Positions 36,201 through 43,864 of a stretch of 64,000 nucleotides of DNA are shown here, piece by piece. Position 1 is the first letter of the stretch; each line of letters starts with the position of its first letter. The DNA comes from Paenibacillus sp. 1001270B_150601_E10 (GTDB lineage Bacteria > Bacillota > Bacilli > Paenibacillales > Paenibacillaceae). The position numbers and the translations under genes were made by a program. Location of the stretch: assembly GCF_015558675.1 (NCBI RefSeq), contig NZ_JADMOL010000011.1:1-64000 (forward strand), read 5' to 3'. The notes beneath the pieces were generated by a model. It did not search any database. It saw only the letters and a list, made by a program, of their open reading frames with translations, and had not been told where the DNA came from.

Positions 36201-37710
36201 TAAGATAAATTATACCGTTACGGAAGCGGTTTATTCAGCTTCATTCAGTCTCACGTACGACAGTAAGCTGACTGTAAAAGATATTACGCCAAGCGTGACG
36301 ATGGCAACATATCAACAGCAGCATCATCCAGATCTGCCCCTCATCATCAACCAAGATACGATCGCAGGAGCTGATGGCAAGACTAGATTGAACTACAGCG
36401 TAAGTCTCAGCGAAGGCGCAGCACATGGAATTGGTGATATGGCCACCATCACTTTTGTTAGCGAATATGAAGGCGAATATGCATTTAAACTGGAAGACGC
36501 CAAGCTAGTCAATGCAAACAAAGAGGAGATTCCGTTGCGTTCCCTCTTATCCTCAACTGTTAAAGTTACCAAGCCTAATGTTCCGAATCCGAAGCCAGAG
36601 CCACCAACTAGTCCTTCCTGGCCTGGAGGTATTATAGACCCTAGCTCATCCGGCAAGACCATGAAGGCTGGTTTCTTGGTTGAGACAAAGAAGGAGCATA
36701 ACGTCGTGAACGCGGTGTTCACGATCAATGCGGATGCGATGAAAAAGCAGCTTCAGGATAAAGACATCAAGCAGATTCAAGTCGATATCAGCGATGTCGA
36801 GATGAAGCGATACGGAGAAGTCTCCTTCAAGCTGGACAAGGCAGCAACTGAGCTTATGCAGCAATCCGGGAAGGACTTGATTCTATCCGCATCTGCGTTC
36901 AGCATCGTGGTTCCTGCAGCGTCCATTAAGACATTAATGGGTCCTAATGGATTCGAGCTGATACTGTCTCTTGCCGACCATAAAGATAAGGGATTCAGCA
37001 AGGAGCGCGGCGAGACGACCTTCACATCTCCAATGCTTACGATCCATGGACCGAAGGAATCCAAGGATCTGGTATTGGATGTCATCCTTAAGCTGACAGA
37101 CGCTTCAAAGGACATTCGCAAAGCGGGTGTATACAAGCTTGTACAAGGCGAATCAAGCGAATGGAACTATGACCAAGCCGGAACGAAGGCAAAAGACAAA
37201 AAAGCCGTCACCTTCCAAGTTACGCAGTTCGGCACATACACCGTTGCCGAGCATGCAAGAACATTCCGCGACATTGCTCTGCACTGGGCCAAGGATGAGA
37301 TCGAAGTCATCGCAGCCCATGAATTACTGCGCGGCAAAGACAGCCTAGACACATTCAAGCCTAGCGATGTCATGACACAGGCGGAGTTTGCAACCCTGCT
37401 TGATCGTATGACGCACAGCGGAAAGACATGGGAGCAGCGGACTAAAGAGCCTGGAGCCCGTAATCCGATTACTCGTGAAAATATGGTTGTCATGCTTGTT
37501 CAAGCATTGAAGGCCGACCTGTCTCAGTCAAGCACGCCGCTTGGATTCGCTGATGAGGCTCGCATCTCTCGCGATGCTAAGGCGGCGGTTGCGTACGCTG
37601 CCAGCAAAGGATTCATCAAAGGAACGAACGGCAATAAGTTCGATCCGTCAGGCACATCTACTCGTGCGCAGGCGGCACTCATCCTGTATCGCGTGATGAA
37701 CGAACAGTAA
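33202..37710 (+). CDS. Subtilisin-family (S8) surface protease with PA domain and SLH motifs
   Basis: 1502 residues from a TTG start with AGGAG eight bases upstream. The signal peptide is at 1-32. An I9-type propeptide lies about 75-165 (AFNGYSVTLPANQVERLTRLSGVKAVYP). The catalytic triad is visible: Asp in GVLDTGVDYKHP (about 214), His in HGTHVSGT (about 263) and Ser in GTSMAAPH (about 571). A PA domain is inserted at about 400-510 (VSGKLALVMRGEISFQEKALNAAKAGAAAVIIYN), as in the Vpr class. Beta-sandwich domains follow, one cohesin-like at about 975-1115. After a Pro-rich linker come about 200 unassigned residues and an SLH region at 1355-1500, in which the middle motif has lost its first half. 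It is likely a wall-bound protease. Confidence 0.92.
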   Translation: MKSKPIRQKLAGILSIAMAAALLFPAPSHVYAQETAPQEQLQPKITSGLSPNFLLSDQSDLSLNSSQASNFVTQSDSTEPITVIVELSTDPVALSQSKQSKSLAPSAGEQERKIRLEHIAFKAQAEKSLDILFKHEYTKAFNGYSVTLPANQVERLTRLSGVKAVYPNLEYKTLPVDNGYAFKPLMDESAPHIGADKLWDIGVTGKGIKVGVLDTGVDYKHPSLKGAYKGGWDFVDNDNDPMETLPDPTKPPMADGTEYHTTHGTHVSGTIVGRGNPKESNAENGWVKGVAPEADLYVYRVLGPYGRGSTENIIAAIERSITDKMDVINLSLGGKFNNAFTADSVAVNNAMLAGVTVVLAAGNEGPNDGTVSTPGGAHIPISVGASTPPMITPIFESQGISSVYAQLAEYAPEISEPGTTFEAVYAKFGKPEDYKNLDVSGKLALVMRGEISFQEKALNAAKAGAAAVIIYNNEPGELKATLGSEGQYVPTYTISKDAGITLLANVEKGESISFNTVQEQDLLADFSSRGPINPDFSIKPDITAPGVAIRSSVPAWDGNYADAYKDSQGTSMAAPHIAGAAALLLEKYEGSVKTSDLKALLMNNAVPMKDRNHKDYTVTEQGAGRVDLDQAVQAKAIALVQATTTATKDQQPIPYETGSISFGTAASGELSHTIKVKDIANSPQTYSIISTWNGTAKGIALTFNTDTVAVPAGGAGSFNVDVTVPPQAAEGIYEGTVTLKETSTGHELHLPVSLYVGEAFEIDAITNVTADPIIFSPNGESPQETTDVTFAVNKPLNDVKITVTDSVYGNVMGDLYASHDLHIPDIYGKLKWDGSVSNGEEKVQLEDGEYYLTPFANQEKIEKQRSSFIIDRHAPESVLDEQPLIVDGSNPGIGYIHGKITKDLLIDLFPTTIPMSSYIAVAVLDQNANQHDGIINDDGTFTVSVPLNAGMNAFEVYVYDAALNGVFAPAHQVVFDHAYKDSVYAASSKPEVLTGEQFDVKINYTVTEAVYSASFSLTYDSKLTVKDITPSVTMATYQQQHHPDLPLIINQDTIAGADGKTRLNYSVSLSEGAAHGIGDMATITFVSEYEGEYAFKLEDAKLVNANKEEIPLRSLLSSTVKVTKPNVPNPKPEPPTSPSWPGGIIDPSSSGKTMKAGFLVETKKEHNVVNAVFTINADAMKKQLQDKDIKQIQVDISDVEMKRYGEVSFKLDKAATELMQQSGKDLILSASAFSIVVPAASIKTLMGPNGFELILSLADHKDKGFSKERGETTFTSPMLTIHGPKESKDLVLDVILKLTDASKDIRKAGVYKLVQGESSEWNYDQAGTKAKDKKAVTFQVTQFGTYTVAEHARTFRDIALHWAKDEIEVIAAHELLRGKDSLDTFKPSDVMTQAEFATLLDRMTHSGKTWEQRTKEPGARNPITRENMVVMLVQALKADLSQSSTPLGFADEARISRDAKAAVAYAASKGFIKGTNGNKFDPSGTSTRAQAALILYRVMNEQ

Positions 37711-37725
37711 TACCATAATCCTACT

Positions 37726-37768
37726 AGAAGCAGAAATCCTGGATGCATGCAGCAGGATTTCTGCTTCT
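37726..37768 (+). terminator. Terminator of the S8 protease gene
   Basis: A 16-bp perfect stem AGAAGCAGAAATCCTG with its complement and an 11-base loop. It is followed by TTCTTACTTTATTTC on the plus strand. Confidence 0.88.
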
Positions 37769-37892
37769 TTCTTACTTTATTTCTTAACATTATGGTTATA
37801 TGTAACAACCTTTAACGGCTCATAAAAGGAAATGCAGAGCATAAGACATTGCAGTCTTGACAAACTAATCAAAAAGAAGTCAGGAGATATTC

Positions 37893-38099
37893 ATGAAAAA
37901 CATCATGGTGTTTGGTTCAGTCTTATTTGGAAGCATACTATTTGATCTTTTATTAGATGTGCCGCTCGGCATTCCCATGTTTCAAGACATTATTTCCATA
38001 GTGAATCGCATTCTTCTCATCAATCCGATCCTTTTAACAATTATTAGCATCAGTGTCATGATCATTATTGTACATATTGGTAAAAACAAGACATCATAA
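37893..38099 (+). CDS. Small membrane protein, unknown function
   Basis: 68 residues with AGGAG six bases before the ATG. Two hydrophobic segments are seen: IMVFGSVLFGSILFDLLLDV, and later ILLINPILLTIISISVMIIIVHIG. A short basic tail (KNKTS) ends it. It lies between the protease and the germinant-receptor operon and faces the latter. I recognise no family. The ribosome site and hydrophobic pattern favour a real gene. Confidence 0.6.
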   Translation: MKNIMVFGSVLFGSILFDLLLDVPLGIPMFQDIISIVNRILLINPILLTIISISVMIIIVHIGKNKTS

Positions 38100-38130
38100 G
38101 GCTGATTAAAAACGATCATGAAGCACGATT

Positions 38131-39225
38131 TCACGCTAACTTCTTGTATATCCATATTCCCATTGCAAGGATCACTGGAATCGTAATTTCAAATGGAAGG
38201 TAGATAAGCCATTGATCCGATACTAGACCTTCTTGAAGATGGTGAGAAGAATTAGGGCTTACTATTAGAGCTGACAAGAAGATCGTTGTCCCTACAATTA
38301 ATAAGATTTTTTTATAATCTGACATCTTAAATAAATGGGAGACAGCAATGACTGCGGCAAGATAGAATATGCTAGCTTTAAAAAACACTCCGATAATCAA
38401 CATCATCACGGCTATTGCATCAAGACGTTGGATAAAATCAGATATATTCACCTCTCCGATAGACATCAAAAATGGAAAGAATGACTGACTAACGATATCA
38501 ACCCCAAGGACAGATATATTGAGTACCGTAATCCAAGTAAGGACTCCACCACTTATCATTAAGCTGACTATCCCTGTTCTTAATAAAGAATCACTCCTTT
38601 TTAAATATGGAGTGAACATTGCAAAAGCAATAACCTCAGAAAATGGAAAATTCAATGCCTTTGGAAACGATTGTAGTATACTGCTCACTCCATCTCCTAG
38701 GATTGGCATTAATCGATGAACATCCAACACACCAGATACCATAATAAATAAGCTTGCCAATACAATCATCACGAACATGACTAGATAGAAAATCTCTCCA
38801 GTACGCGCCAAAGCCACTATGCCTAAAGAAAGCACATAGCTAATAGCCAGTACCATCATGAGATGGATAATGAGAAGCGGGGTTTCTTCGAAAATAGAAA
38901 CATTCATAAGTAATGCAAAATCATTAAATTGTCTGGTTGCTTGATAGATAAAAAATAGAGTGTAAAGAAAAGCTAATGTCTTCCCCAATACTTTTCCAAT
39001 CAAAGATTCAAGAACGACGGTAAATGGCTGATAAGGATGATCCTTTAGGATGTAGCAGACTACTGTAAATAAGACCAAGCCTAGCAGCATTCCCAACAAT
39101 GTTGATATCCAGGCAGCCTCTTTTGCATCACTGTTTAAAGGAAAGACAAGAGCTGATCCTAATTCAAATAGCATCATCAATCGAAATAGTTGAGATACAT
39201 GCAGCGTCGTATTGTTACTATTCAT
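38131..39225 (-). CDS. Spore germination receptor subunit B (GerAB/GerKB family)
   Basis: 364 residues with about ten hydrophobic helices, in the APC-type endospore germination permease family. The N-terminal motif LHVSQLFRLMMLFELGSALVFPL and the following YILKDHPYQPFTVVLESLIGKVLGK are typical. This subunit is thought to bind the germinant in the spore inner membrane. It is the third gene of an A-C-B ordered operon, 31 bases after the C subunit gene. Which germinant it senses cannot be told. Confidence 0.92.
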   Translation of the reverse strand: MNSNNTTLHVSQLFRLMMLFELGSALVFPLNSDAKEAAWISTLLGMLLGLVLFTVVCYILKDHPYQPFTVVLESLIGKVLGKTLAFLYTLFFIYQATRQFNDFALLMNVSIFEETPLLIIHLMMVLAISYVLSLGIVALARTGEIFYLVMFVMIVLASLFIMVSGVLDVHRLMPILGDGVSSILQSFPKALNFPFSEVIAFAMFTPYLKRSDSLLRTGIVSLMISGGVLTWITVLNISVLGVDIVSQSFFPFLMSIGEVNISDFIQRLDAIAVMMLIIGVFFKASIFYLAAVIAVSHLFKMSDYKKILLIVGTTIFLSALIVSPNSSHHLQEGLVSDQWLIYLPFEITIPVILAMGIWIYKKLA

Positions 39226-39256
39226 GACTTCACCTTTATGAAGATAGTTTATATGG

Positions 39257-40453
39257 TTATTTTGTACGTGTCTGATTAACAGTTAAGCCTGTATTTATGA
39301 TGGACATGTCAACACGAACTTCCGTGTCAGCATTGCTAAATATTTCATTCCAGTCTTTTTGCACTCGTTTCCATAGTCTTCGATCTGTTCGATCTAAGGA
39401 TGCACCAAAACCGAATATATCCAGTTTGAGCTCTTGTGCTATTTTCAAAGTTGTTTCAATTTCGTTTTTAATCTTCCGGCTTGCTTGCTGTTCTAACTTC
39501 ATCAATGTGCGATTTTGAAGAATTTCGTTTGAGCATCCTCCAATTTCTTTCACCGATCCTGCAGCACGCACGCGAACCCTTAGCAAGTACCTATTACGAA
39601 TCTTAATTGTTTGTAAATCAGACTTATTTCTAGAGATACTTATCATCAAATATCCGTTTTGATCTTCGCACGAGAGTCTTATCGCAGTTCTTCTTAGCAG
39701 CTTTTGAGTCCATAAGTATCCTTGAGCGGATTCTTGATCAAGCCAGCCCACAAGCCTGTCCTTATTAAACACAGCAATTCCCTTCGTCTGTAAGGTAGAA
39801 GCAGGAATAATGTTATCATTACTCTCCTTGTTTATTTTGTCTTCATCTCCTGATATCCCCATGCCTCCAATTGTCAATTCCTTACCATCGCTTGCTAATT
39901 GACGTTTAACTTCGTCGATTTGAATATGATGTGTTTCCCCCCATTGTTGTTCAGCGACAATTAATTGCTGGGTCATCTGTATTGCAGGTATTCTTTCCAT
40001 GGTCGTGGACAATGCCAACAATTGCGAAGCTGGTGAATCCCTTGCAATAACAACGTTAGTCTGCATTCGCATATCGCTATCTCGTTCGAAAATATCTAAC
40101 AGCGATTTAATCCCTTCTTTTGCTACACTGCTATCGATAACAATAATCGCCATGTGGGAGAATAACATCTTGCGCGACATTTGCTGGGTTGCTTTTCGAG
40201 CTGCTTCCTCTATTGTCGTTCCAGTACTCGTATATGTTGTAACATTTGAAGCTCCACCTGTGCCGCCTTGCTGACCTTGTACTACAGAGCCTGGATTAAT
40301 GAGTTGAAATGAGAGGTGATATGTATTCTTCGTTTTTTCAACGGACATTGCCGTACACAATGCAATTTCTCTTAGCTCTTTCCGATCCCAGCAACTTGTG
40401 CATATTAAGGATACGCCGATAAGTAAAATCGCGAAGAAAACTGATTTACGCAC
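39257..40453 (-). CDS. Spore germination receptor lipoprotein subunit C (GerAC/GerKC family)
   Basis: 398 residues from GTG 40453, with GGGAG eight bases upstream. The signal peptide (SVFFAILLIGVSLICTSC) ends at the lipidated Cys, followed by the family hallmark WDRKEL. Later motifs typical of Ger(x)C proteins are NPGSV, SRKMLFSHMAIIVI and WLDQESAQGYLW. The protein acts on the outer face of the spore inner membrane with subunits A and B. It begins 45 bases after the A subunit stop. Confidence 0.92.
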   Translation of the reverse strand: MRKSVFFAILLIGVSLICTSCWDRKELREIALCTAMSVEKTKNTYHLSFQLINPGSVVQGQQGGTGGASNVTTYTSTGTTIEEAARKATQQMSRKMLFSHMAIIVIDSSVAKEGIKSLLDIFERDSDMRMQTNVVIARDSPASQLLALSTTMERIPAIQMTQQLIVAEQQWGETHHIQIDEVKRQLASDGKELTIGGMGISGDEDKINKESNDNIIPASTLQTKGIAVFNKDRLVGWLDQESAQGYLWTQKLLRRTAIRLSCEDQNGYLMISISRNKSDLQTIKIRNRYLLRVRVRAAGSVKEIGGCSNEILQNRTLMKLEQQASRKIKNEIETTLKIAQELKLDIFGFGASLDRTDRRLWKRVQKDWNEIFSNADTEVRVDMSIINTGLTVNQTRTK

Positions 40454-40498
40454 GACTTTTTCTCCCTTACTTTTATAGTGTAGCAAGACCAGCCATTA

Positions 40499-41992
40499 TT
40501 ACTGCTTTCGTCTATTTTGTGTGATTCCAGATGGCCTTGTTCGAAATTTACGCAAGGGGAAGCGAAAGATCACATCTTTATGGTCTTCAGGAACATTGGG
40601 CGCATAGGAGGCCAGATACGGATACCCAAACGATTGCAAATGGCCCATATGTGCAACCAAGCAGAACAAGCCTAATAAGATACCAAAAAATCCAAATGAT
40701 GCGCCTAACAGTAAAAAGAAAAAGCGAAGAAGACGCGCAACGATAGCTAGATTGAATGACGGGATTGCAAAGGTTGCAATGGCAGTAACGGAGACAATAA
40801 TAACCATAGGAGCCGATACGAATCCTGCACGCGCGGCAGCCTCCCCCATAACTAATGCTCCTACAATAGAAATAGCCGAGCCAACTACTTTTGGTAATCG
40901 TATTCCTGCTTCAAAGAGTATTTCTAACGCTGCTAATAGTATTAATGCTTGGACAACTGTCGGAAATGGAACATTTTCTGATTGTGAGGCAAAACTAATA
41001 ATAAGTGGTGTTGGAATCATAGCATGATGAAAAGTGGATACAGCCACATATAACGCTGGGGTCAGAATTGACAAAAAAAATGAAACAAGTCTTACTATTC
41101 GTAATGCCGTTGCAATATCAAATCGTTGATAGTAGTCTTCTGGGCTTTGAATAAAAGAAAAAAAACTTACAGGAGCAATAAGTACGTGTGGTGTCCCATC
41201 CACAAATATCGCGATTCTTCCTTCAAGGAGGCAGCCAGCAACTGTATCTGGCCTCTCTGTGTTGTACATAACGGGAAATGGGGAATACCGATTATCATTT
41301 AGATATTCCTCAAGATATCCAGATTCCAGTACGCCATCAATCTCAATTTCTTGCAATTTTCTTGTAATGTCTTGAACTACCTTCTCATTCGCAATATTGC
41401 GCATATATGCAATGCGAATATCTGTTTTGGTATGAGTACCTAGTTTGCACTGTTCAAATAGCAATTCCTCGCTTTTGATTCTGCGTCTAACTAAAGTTAG
41501 GTTTGTGGTAATGGATTCGGTAAAGCTATCTTTCGGACCTCTAACAGTTCCCTGGGAGGATGGCTCGGTTACAGCACGTTTATCACCGCCTTGTGTATTC
41601 GTGACCAGTGCATGAGCGAATCCATTCACCATTATTATGGTATTTCCTTCAAGAATCCCTTGGATAACATCTTGCAGCTTCGAGTTGGTATTTACATTTC
41701 CAGTGGCTAATCCATAGTTTTTTATCGAATGAAATAAATGGTACGGGAGGTTTGAGTCCTCTTTACGGATATATGGGTAATCCATCAACGATTTTATAAT
41801 GGAATCATTGATGATCTTGTAGTCCACCAGTCCATCGATATATACAATTCCGATCATGCATTTATCATGCTCAAGGACACGGTAAACAATATCTGAACTC
41901 CCCCCTAATTTCTTCTTAATCATTTGCAAATTCGTATCTAGCTTTTTCACGAGGTGTGTATGTTCTATTAATTGATTCTGATTCAAATTCAC
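40499..41992 (-). CDS. Spore germination receptor subunit A (GerAA/GerKA family)
   Basis: 497 residues. An N-terminal soluble domain of about 280 residues includes IVYIDGLVDYKIINDSIIKSL, the NGFAHALV segment and ESITTNLTLVRRRIKSEEL. It leads into a membrane domain of about five helices (ALYVAVSTFHHAMIPTPL, EILFEAGIRLPKVVGSAISIVGALVMGEAAARAGFVSAPM). It is the first gene of the operon. AAGGAG precedes the ATG. A sigma-G-type promoter lies 28 bases upstream, consistent with forespore expression. Confidence 0.94.
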   Translation of the reverse strand: MNLNQNQLIEHTHLVKKLDTNLQMIKKKLGGSSDIVYRVLEHDKCMIGIVYIDGLVDYKIINDSIIKSLMDYPYIRKEDSNLPYHLFHSIKNYGLATGNVNTNSKLQDVIQGILEGNTIIMVNGFAHALVTNTQGGDKRAVTEPSSQGTVRGPKDSFTESITTNLTLVRRRIKSEELLFEQCKLGTHTKTDIRIAYMRNIANEKVVQDITRKLQEIEIDGVLESGYLEEYLNDNRYSPFPVMYNTERPDTVAGCLLEGRIAIFVDGTPHVLIAPVSFFSFIQSPEDYYQRFDIATALRIVRLVSFFLSILTPALYVAVSTFHHAMIPTPLIISFASQSENVPFPTVVQALILLAALEILFEAGIRLPKVVGSAISIVGALVMGEAAARAGFVSAPMVIIVSVTAIATFAIPSFNLAIVARLLRFFFLLLGASFGFFGILLGLFCLVAHMGHLQSFGYPYLASYAPNVPEDHKDVIFRFPLRKFRTRPSGITQNRRKQ

Positions 41993-42019
41993 TTTGCTCC
42001 TTATCGGTGCATTTTTTCA

Positions 42020-42050
42020 TATTATGGTGACTAACCCATTTAATTATTCA
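42020..42050 (-). promoter_or_regulatory. Sigma-G-type promoter of the germination operon
   Basis: Minus strand TGAATA (42050-42045), 18-base spacer, CATAATA (42026-42020). This differs by one base from the sigma-G consensus (TGAATA, CATACTA) and sits just upstream of the ribosome site of subunit A. Confidence 0.75.
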
Positions 42051-42121
42051 TACTTGAACACTTCTCATGTGAGTACTTACTAGCATGCTAATATCTCGGA
42101 GCATTTCCTAATTTACAGCAC

Positions 42122-42154
42122 AAAAAAACTTATCCAATTTGGATAAGTTTTTTT
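42122..42154. terminator. Terminator after the AI-2E family gene
   Basis: AAAAAAACTTATCC and its complement form a stem with a 5-base loop, with A and T runs on both sides, so it can work in both directions. The likely user is the minus-strand gene ending at 42257. Confidence 0.88.
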
Positions 42155-42256
42155 GCTTTATGCCTCTTAGCAAAACTGCTATTTGTATCTAGGCTCCATC
42201 AGATAATGCTTGAAACGGAAACGATACGCTAGAAGATTGTTATTTGCTTTCAGGTT

Positions 42257-43327
42257 CTACAATGTCTTTCGCCTTACGTAATACGTAAACACATGCTGCA
42301 GCACAACCTTCATGACAGCAAACAACGGAACGGCTAGAATTAATCCGGTAATTCCCGCCACCTCCCCGCCTACAAGCAAGGCAAAAATAATCGAGAGCGG
42401 ATGCATGTGAAGCGTCCTCCCCACCACTTGGGGTGAGATGATATTCCCCTCAAGAATCTGACAGATGGTATTCACGATGATGACAAAGATCAGCATCTTG
42501 ATCGAGATTGTTGATGCTACAATCATCGCAGGCGCCGCTCCAAAGTAAGGGCCAAGGTACGGAATAATATTAAAGATCGCCACGCATAAGGCAAGCAATA
42601 GCGCGTACGGCAGGCCGATAATCATATACCCGATGTATGCTAACACCCCGATAATCACGCAGACTAGAAATTGCCCTCGTATATAATTGCCAAGCGCTGC
42701 GTCAATATCCTTGAACATCATGACCATGTGCTTGCGGTGGCTTTTTGGAACATAGGCGATAACCGTACGCTCGAACACTTCAAAGTCCTTTAAGATATAA
42801 AAGATCAAAAAAGGCACGATCAAAGCAAGCATCAGCACATTCAAGGTCTCATCAATATTGTCTATGAAGCCGGCGATGGTCTTTGACATCCGCTCTTCAG
42901 CAATGAACATCCAGTGATTCATGCCGGACCGTACAGAATGAGGCAATATCGTGGAACGGTTGATTCCATTCATAATATTTTCGGCCTTGGCATTGATATG
43001 CGGCATCTGCTGATTAAGCTCTTCAAGCTGCTCAAGCAGCATCGGGATCATGTTCATGAGAATCACGACTAAGCTGATAATAAATACAGCATAGATTAAC
43101 AGAACGGCAATCGTTCTAGGAACCTTGCGGTCATTCAGTAAGGTTACAACTGGATTCAGCACATAGGCAATAATCATGGCGAGCAGAAACGGCGCAAGTA
43201 TTGATTTGAGAAAATCATAGATATGGCCTATGACCGGACGCAGCAAGTACAGCATGTACATAATAAGAAGACCAAGCAACACATATATGCCATAAACGAA
43301 CAATCGGTTCTTCCACAATCTCTCCAC
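42257..43327 (-). CDS. AI-2E family membrane protein, YrrI-like
   Basis: 356 residues from GTG 43327; an earlier GTG at 43345 has no ribosome site. It shows the AI-2E family pattern: paired N-terminal helices (YGIYVLLGLLIMYMLYLLRP), a central helical soluble region, and CVAIFNIIPYLGPYFGAAPAMIVA followed by GNIISPQVVGRTLHMHPLSIIFALLVGG. In B. subtilis a protein of this family and size (YrrI) is encoded upstream of alaS, so this is probably its orthologue. The substrate is unknown. Confidence 0.87.
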   Translation of the reverse strand: MERLWKNRLFVYGIYVLLGLLIMYMLYLLRPVIGHIYDFLKSILAPFLLAMIIAYVLNPVVTLLNDRKVPRTIAVLLIYAVFIISLVVILMNMIPMLLEQLEELNQQMPHINAKAENIMNGINRSTILPHSVRSGMNHWMFIAEERMSKTIAGFIDNIDETLNVLMLALIVPFLIFYILKDFEVFERTVIAYVPKSHRKHMVMMFKDIDAALGNYIRGQFLVCVIIGVLAYIGYMIIGLPYALLLALCVAIFNIIPYLGPYFGAAPAMIVASTISIKMLIFVIIVNTICQILEGNIISPQVVGRTLHMHPLSIIFALLVGGEVAGITGLILAVPLFAVMKVVLQHVFTYYVRRKTL

Positions 43328-43381
43328 TGTTATCCCACACCCCACATTCGGACATGCATCATACAGTAGAGTATATGTAGA

Positions 43382-43864
43382 CTAGGTGGAAATTAACCCG
43401 ATTGGTTCTCCATCCTTCAGCTTCCAGATACGCTGATTGTCGCTGCCGCGGAACAATAGTCCGGGGAACTTTCGTTCGAGGATAAAGCGTCCATCAACGA
43501 GCACATCGACGTAACGCAGCAGTTCCTGCTTGTCCTTTGCTTCCTCTTTCAACTCTTCAAGCGTATATCCTGTGTAGGCCCAAATATTCCTTCCTGCATC
43601 CTTCAATCGCTTCGCAAGCTGGGCGACTTCCTTCGCCTGTACAAATGGATCTCCGCCGGACAGCGTCACATCGGTTAGAGGATTGCTCATTACCTCTTCA
43701 TACACATCATCCACCGTCATCTTCGTTCCATTCGTAAGCTTCCATGACTGCTCATTGTGGCAGGCCGGACATTGATGAGGACAGCCGCTGAAAAAGATGA
43801 CCGTCCTTAGCCCCTCTCCGTCTACGACACTATCGTGGACAATAGACATGACGTACAAGCTCAT
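43382..43864 (-). CDS. nrdG: Anaerobic ribonucleotide reductase activating protein
   Basis: 160 residues. The radical SAM triad is CPHQCPAC (CxxxCxxC) near residue 31, preceded by VDGEGLRTVIFFSG. A second motif, TLSGGDPF, is the SAM-binding GGD/E. It makes the glycyl radical in NrdD. The gene overlaps the end of nrdD by 4 bases, so the two are translationally coupled. Confidence 0.95.
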   Translation of the reverse strand: MSLYVMSIVHDSVVDGEGLRTVIFFSGCPHQCPACHNEQSWKLTNGTKMTVDDVYEEVMSNPLTDVTLSGGDPFVQAKEVAQLAKRLKDAGRNIWAYTGYTLEELKEEAKDKQELLRYVDVLVDGRFILERKFPGLLFRGSDNQRIWKLKDGEPIGLIST

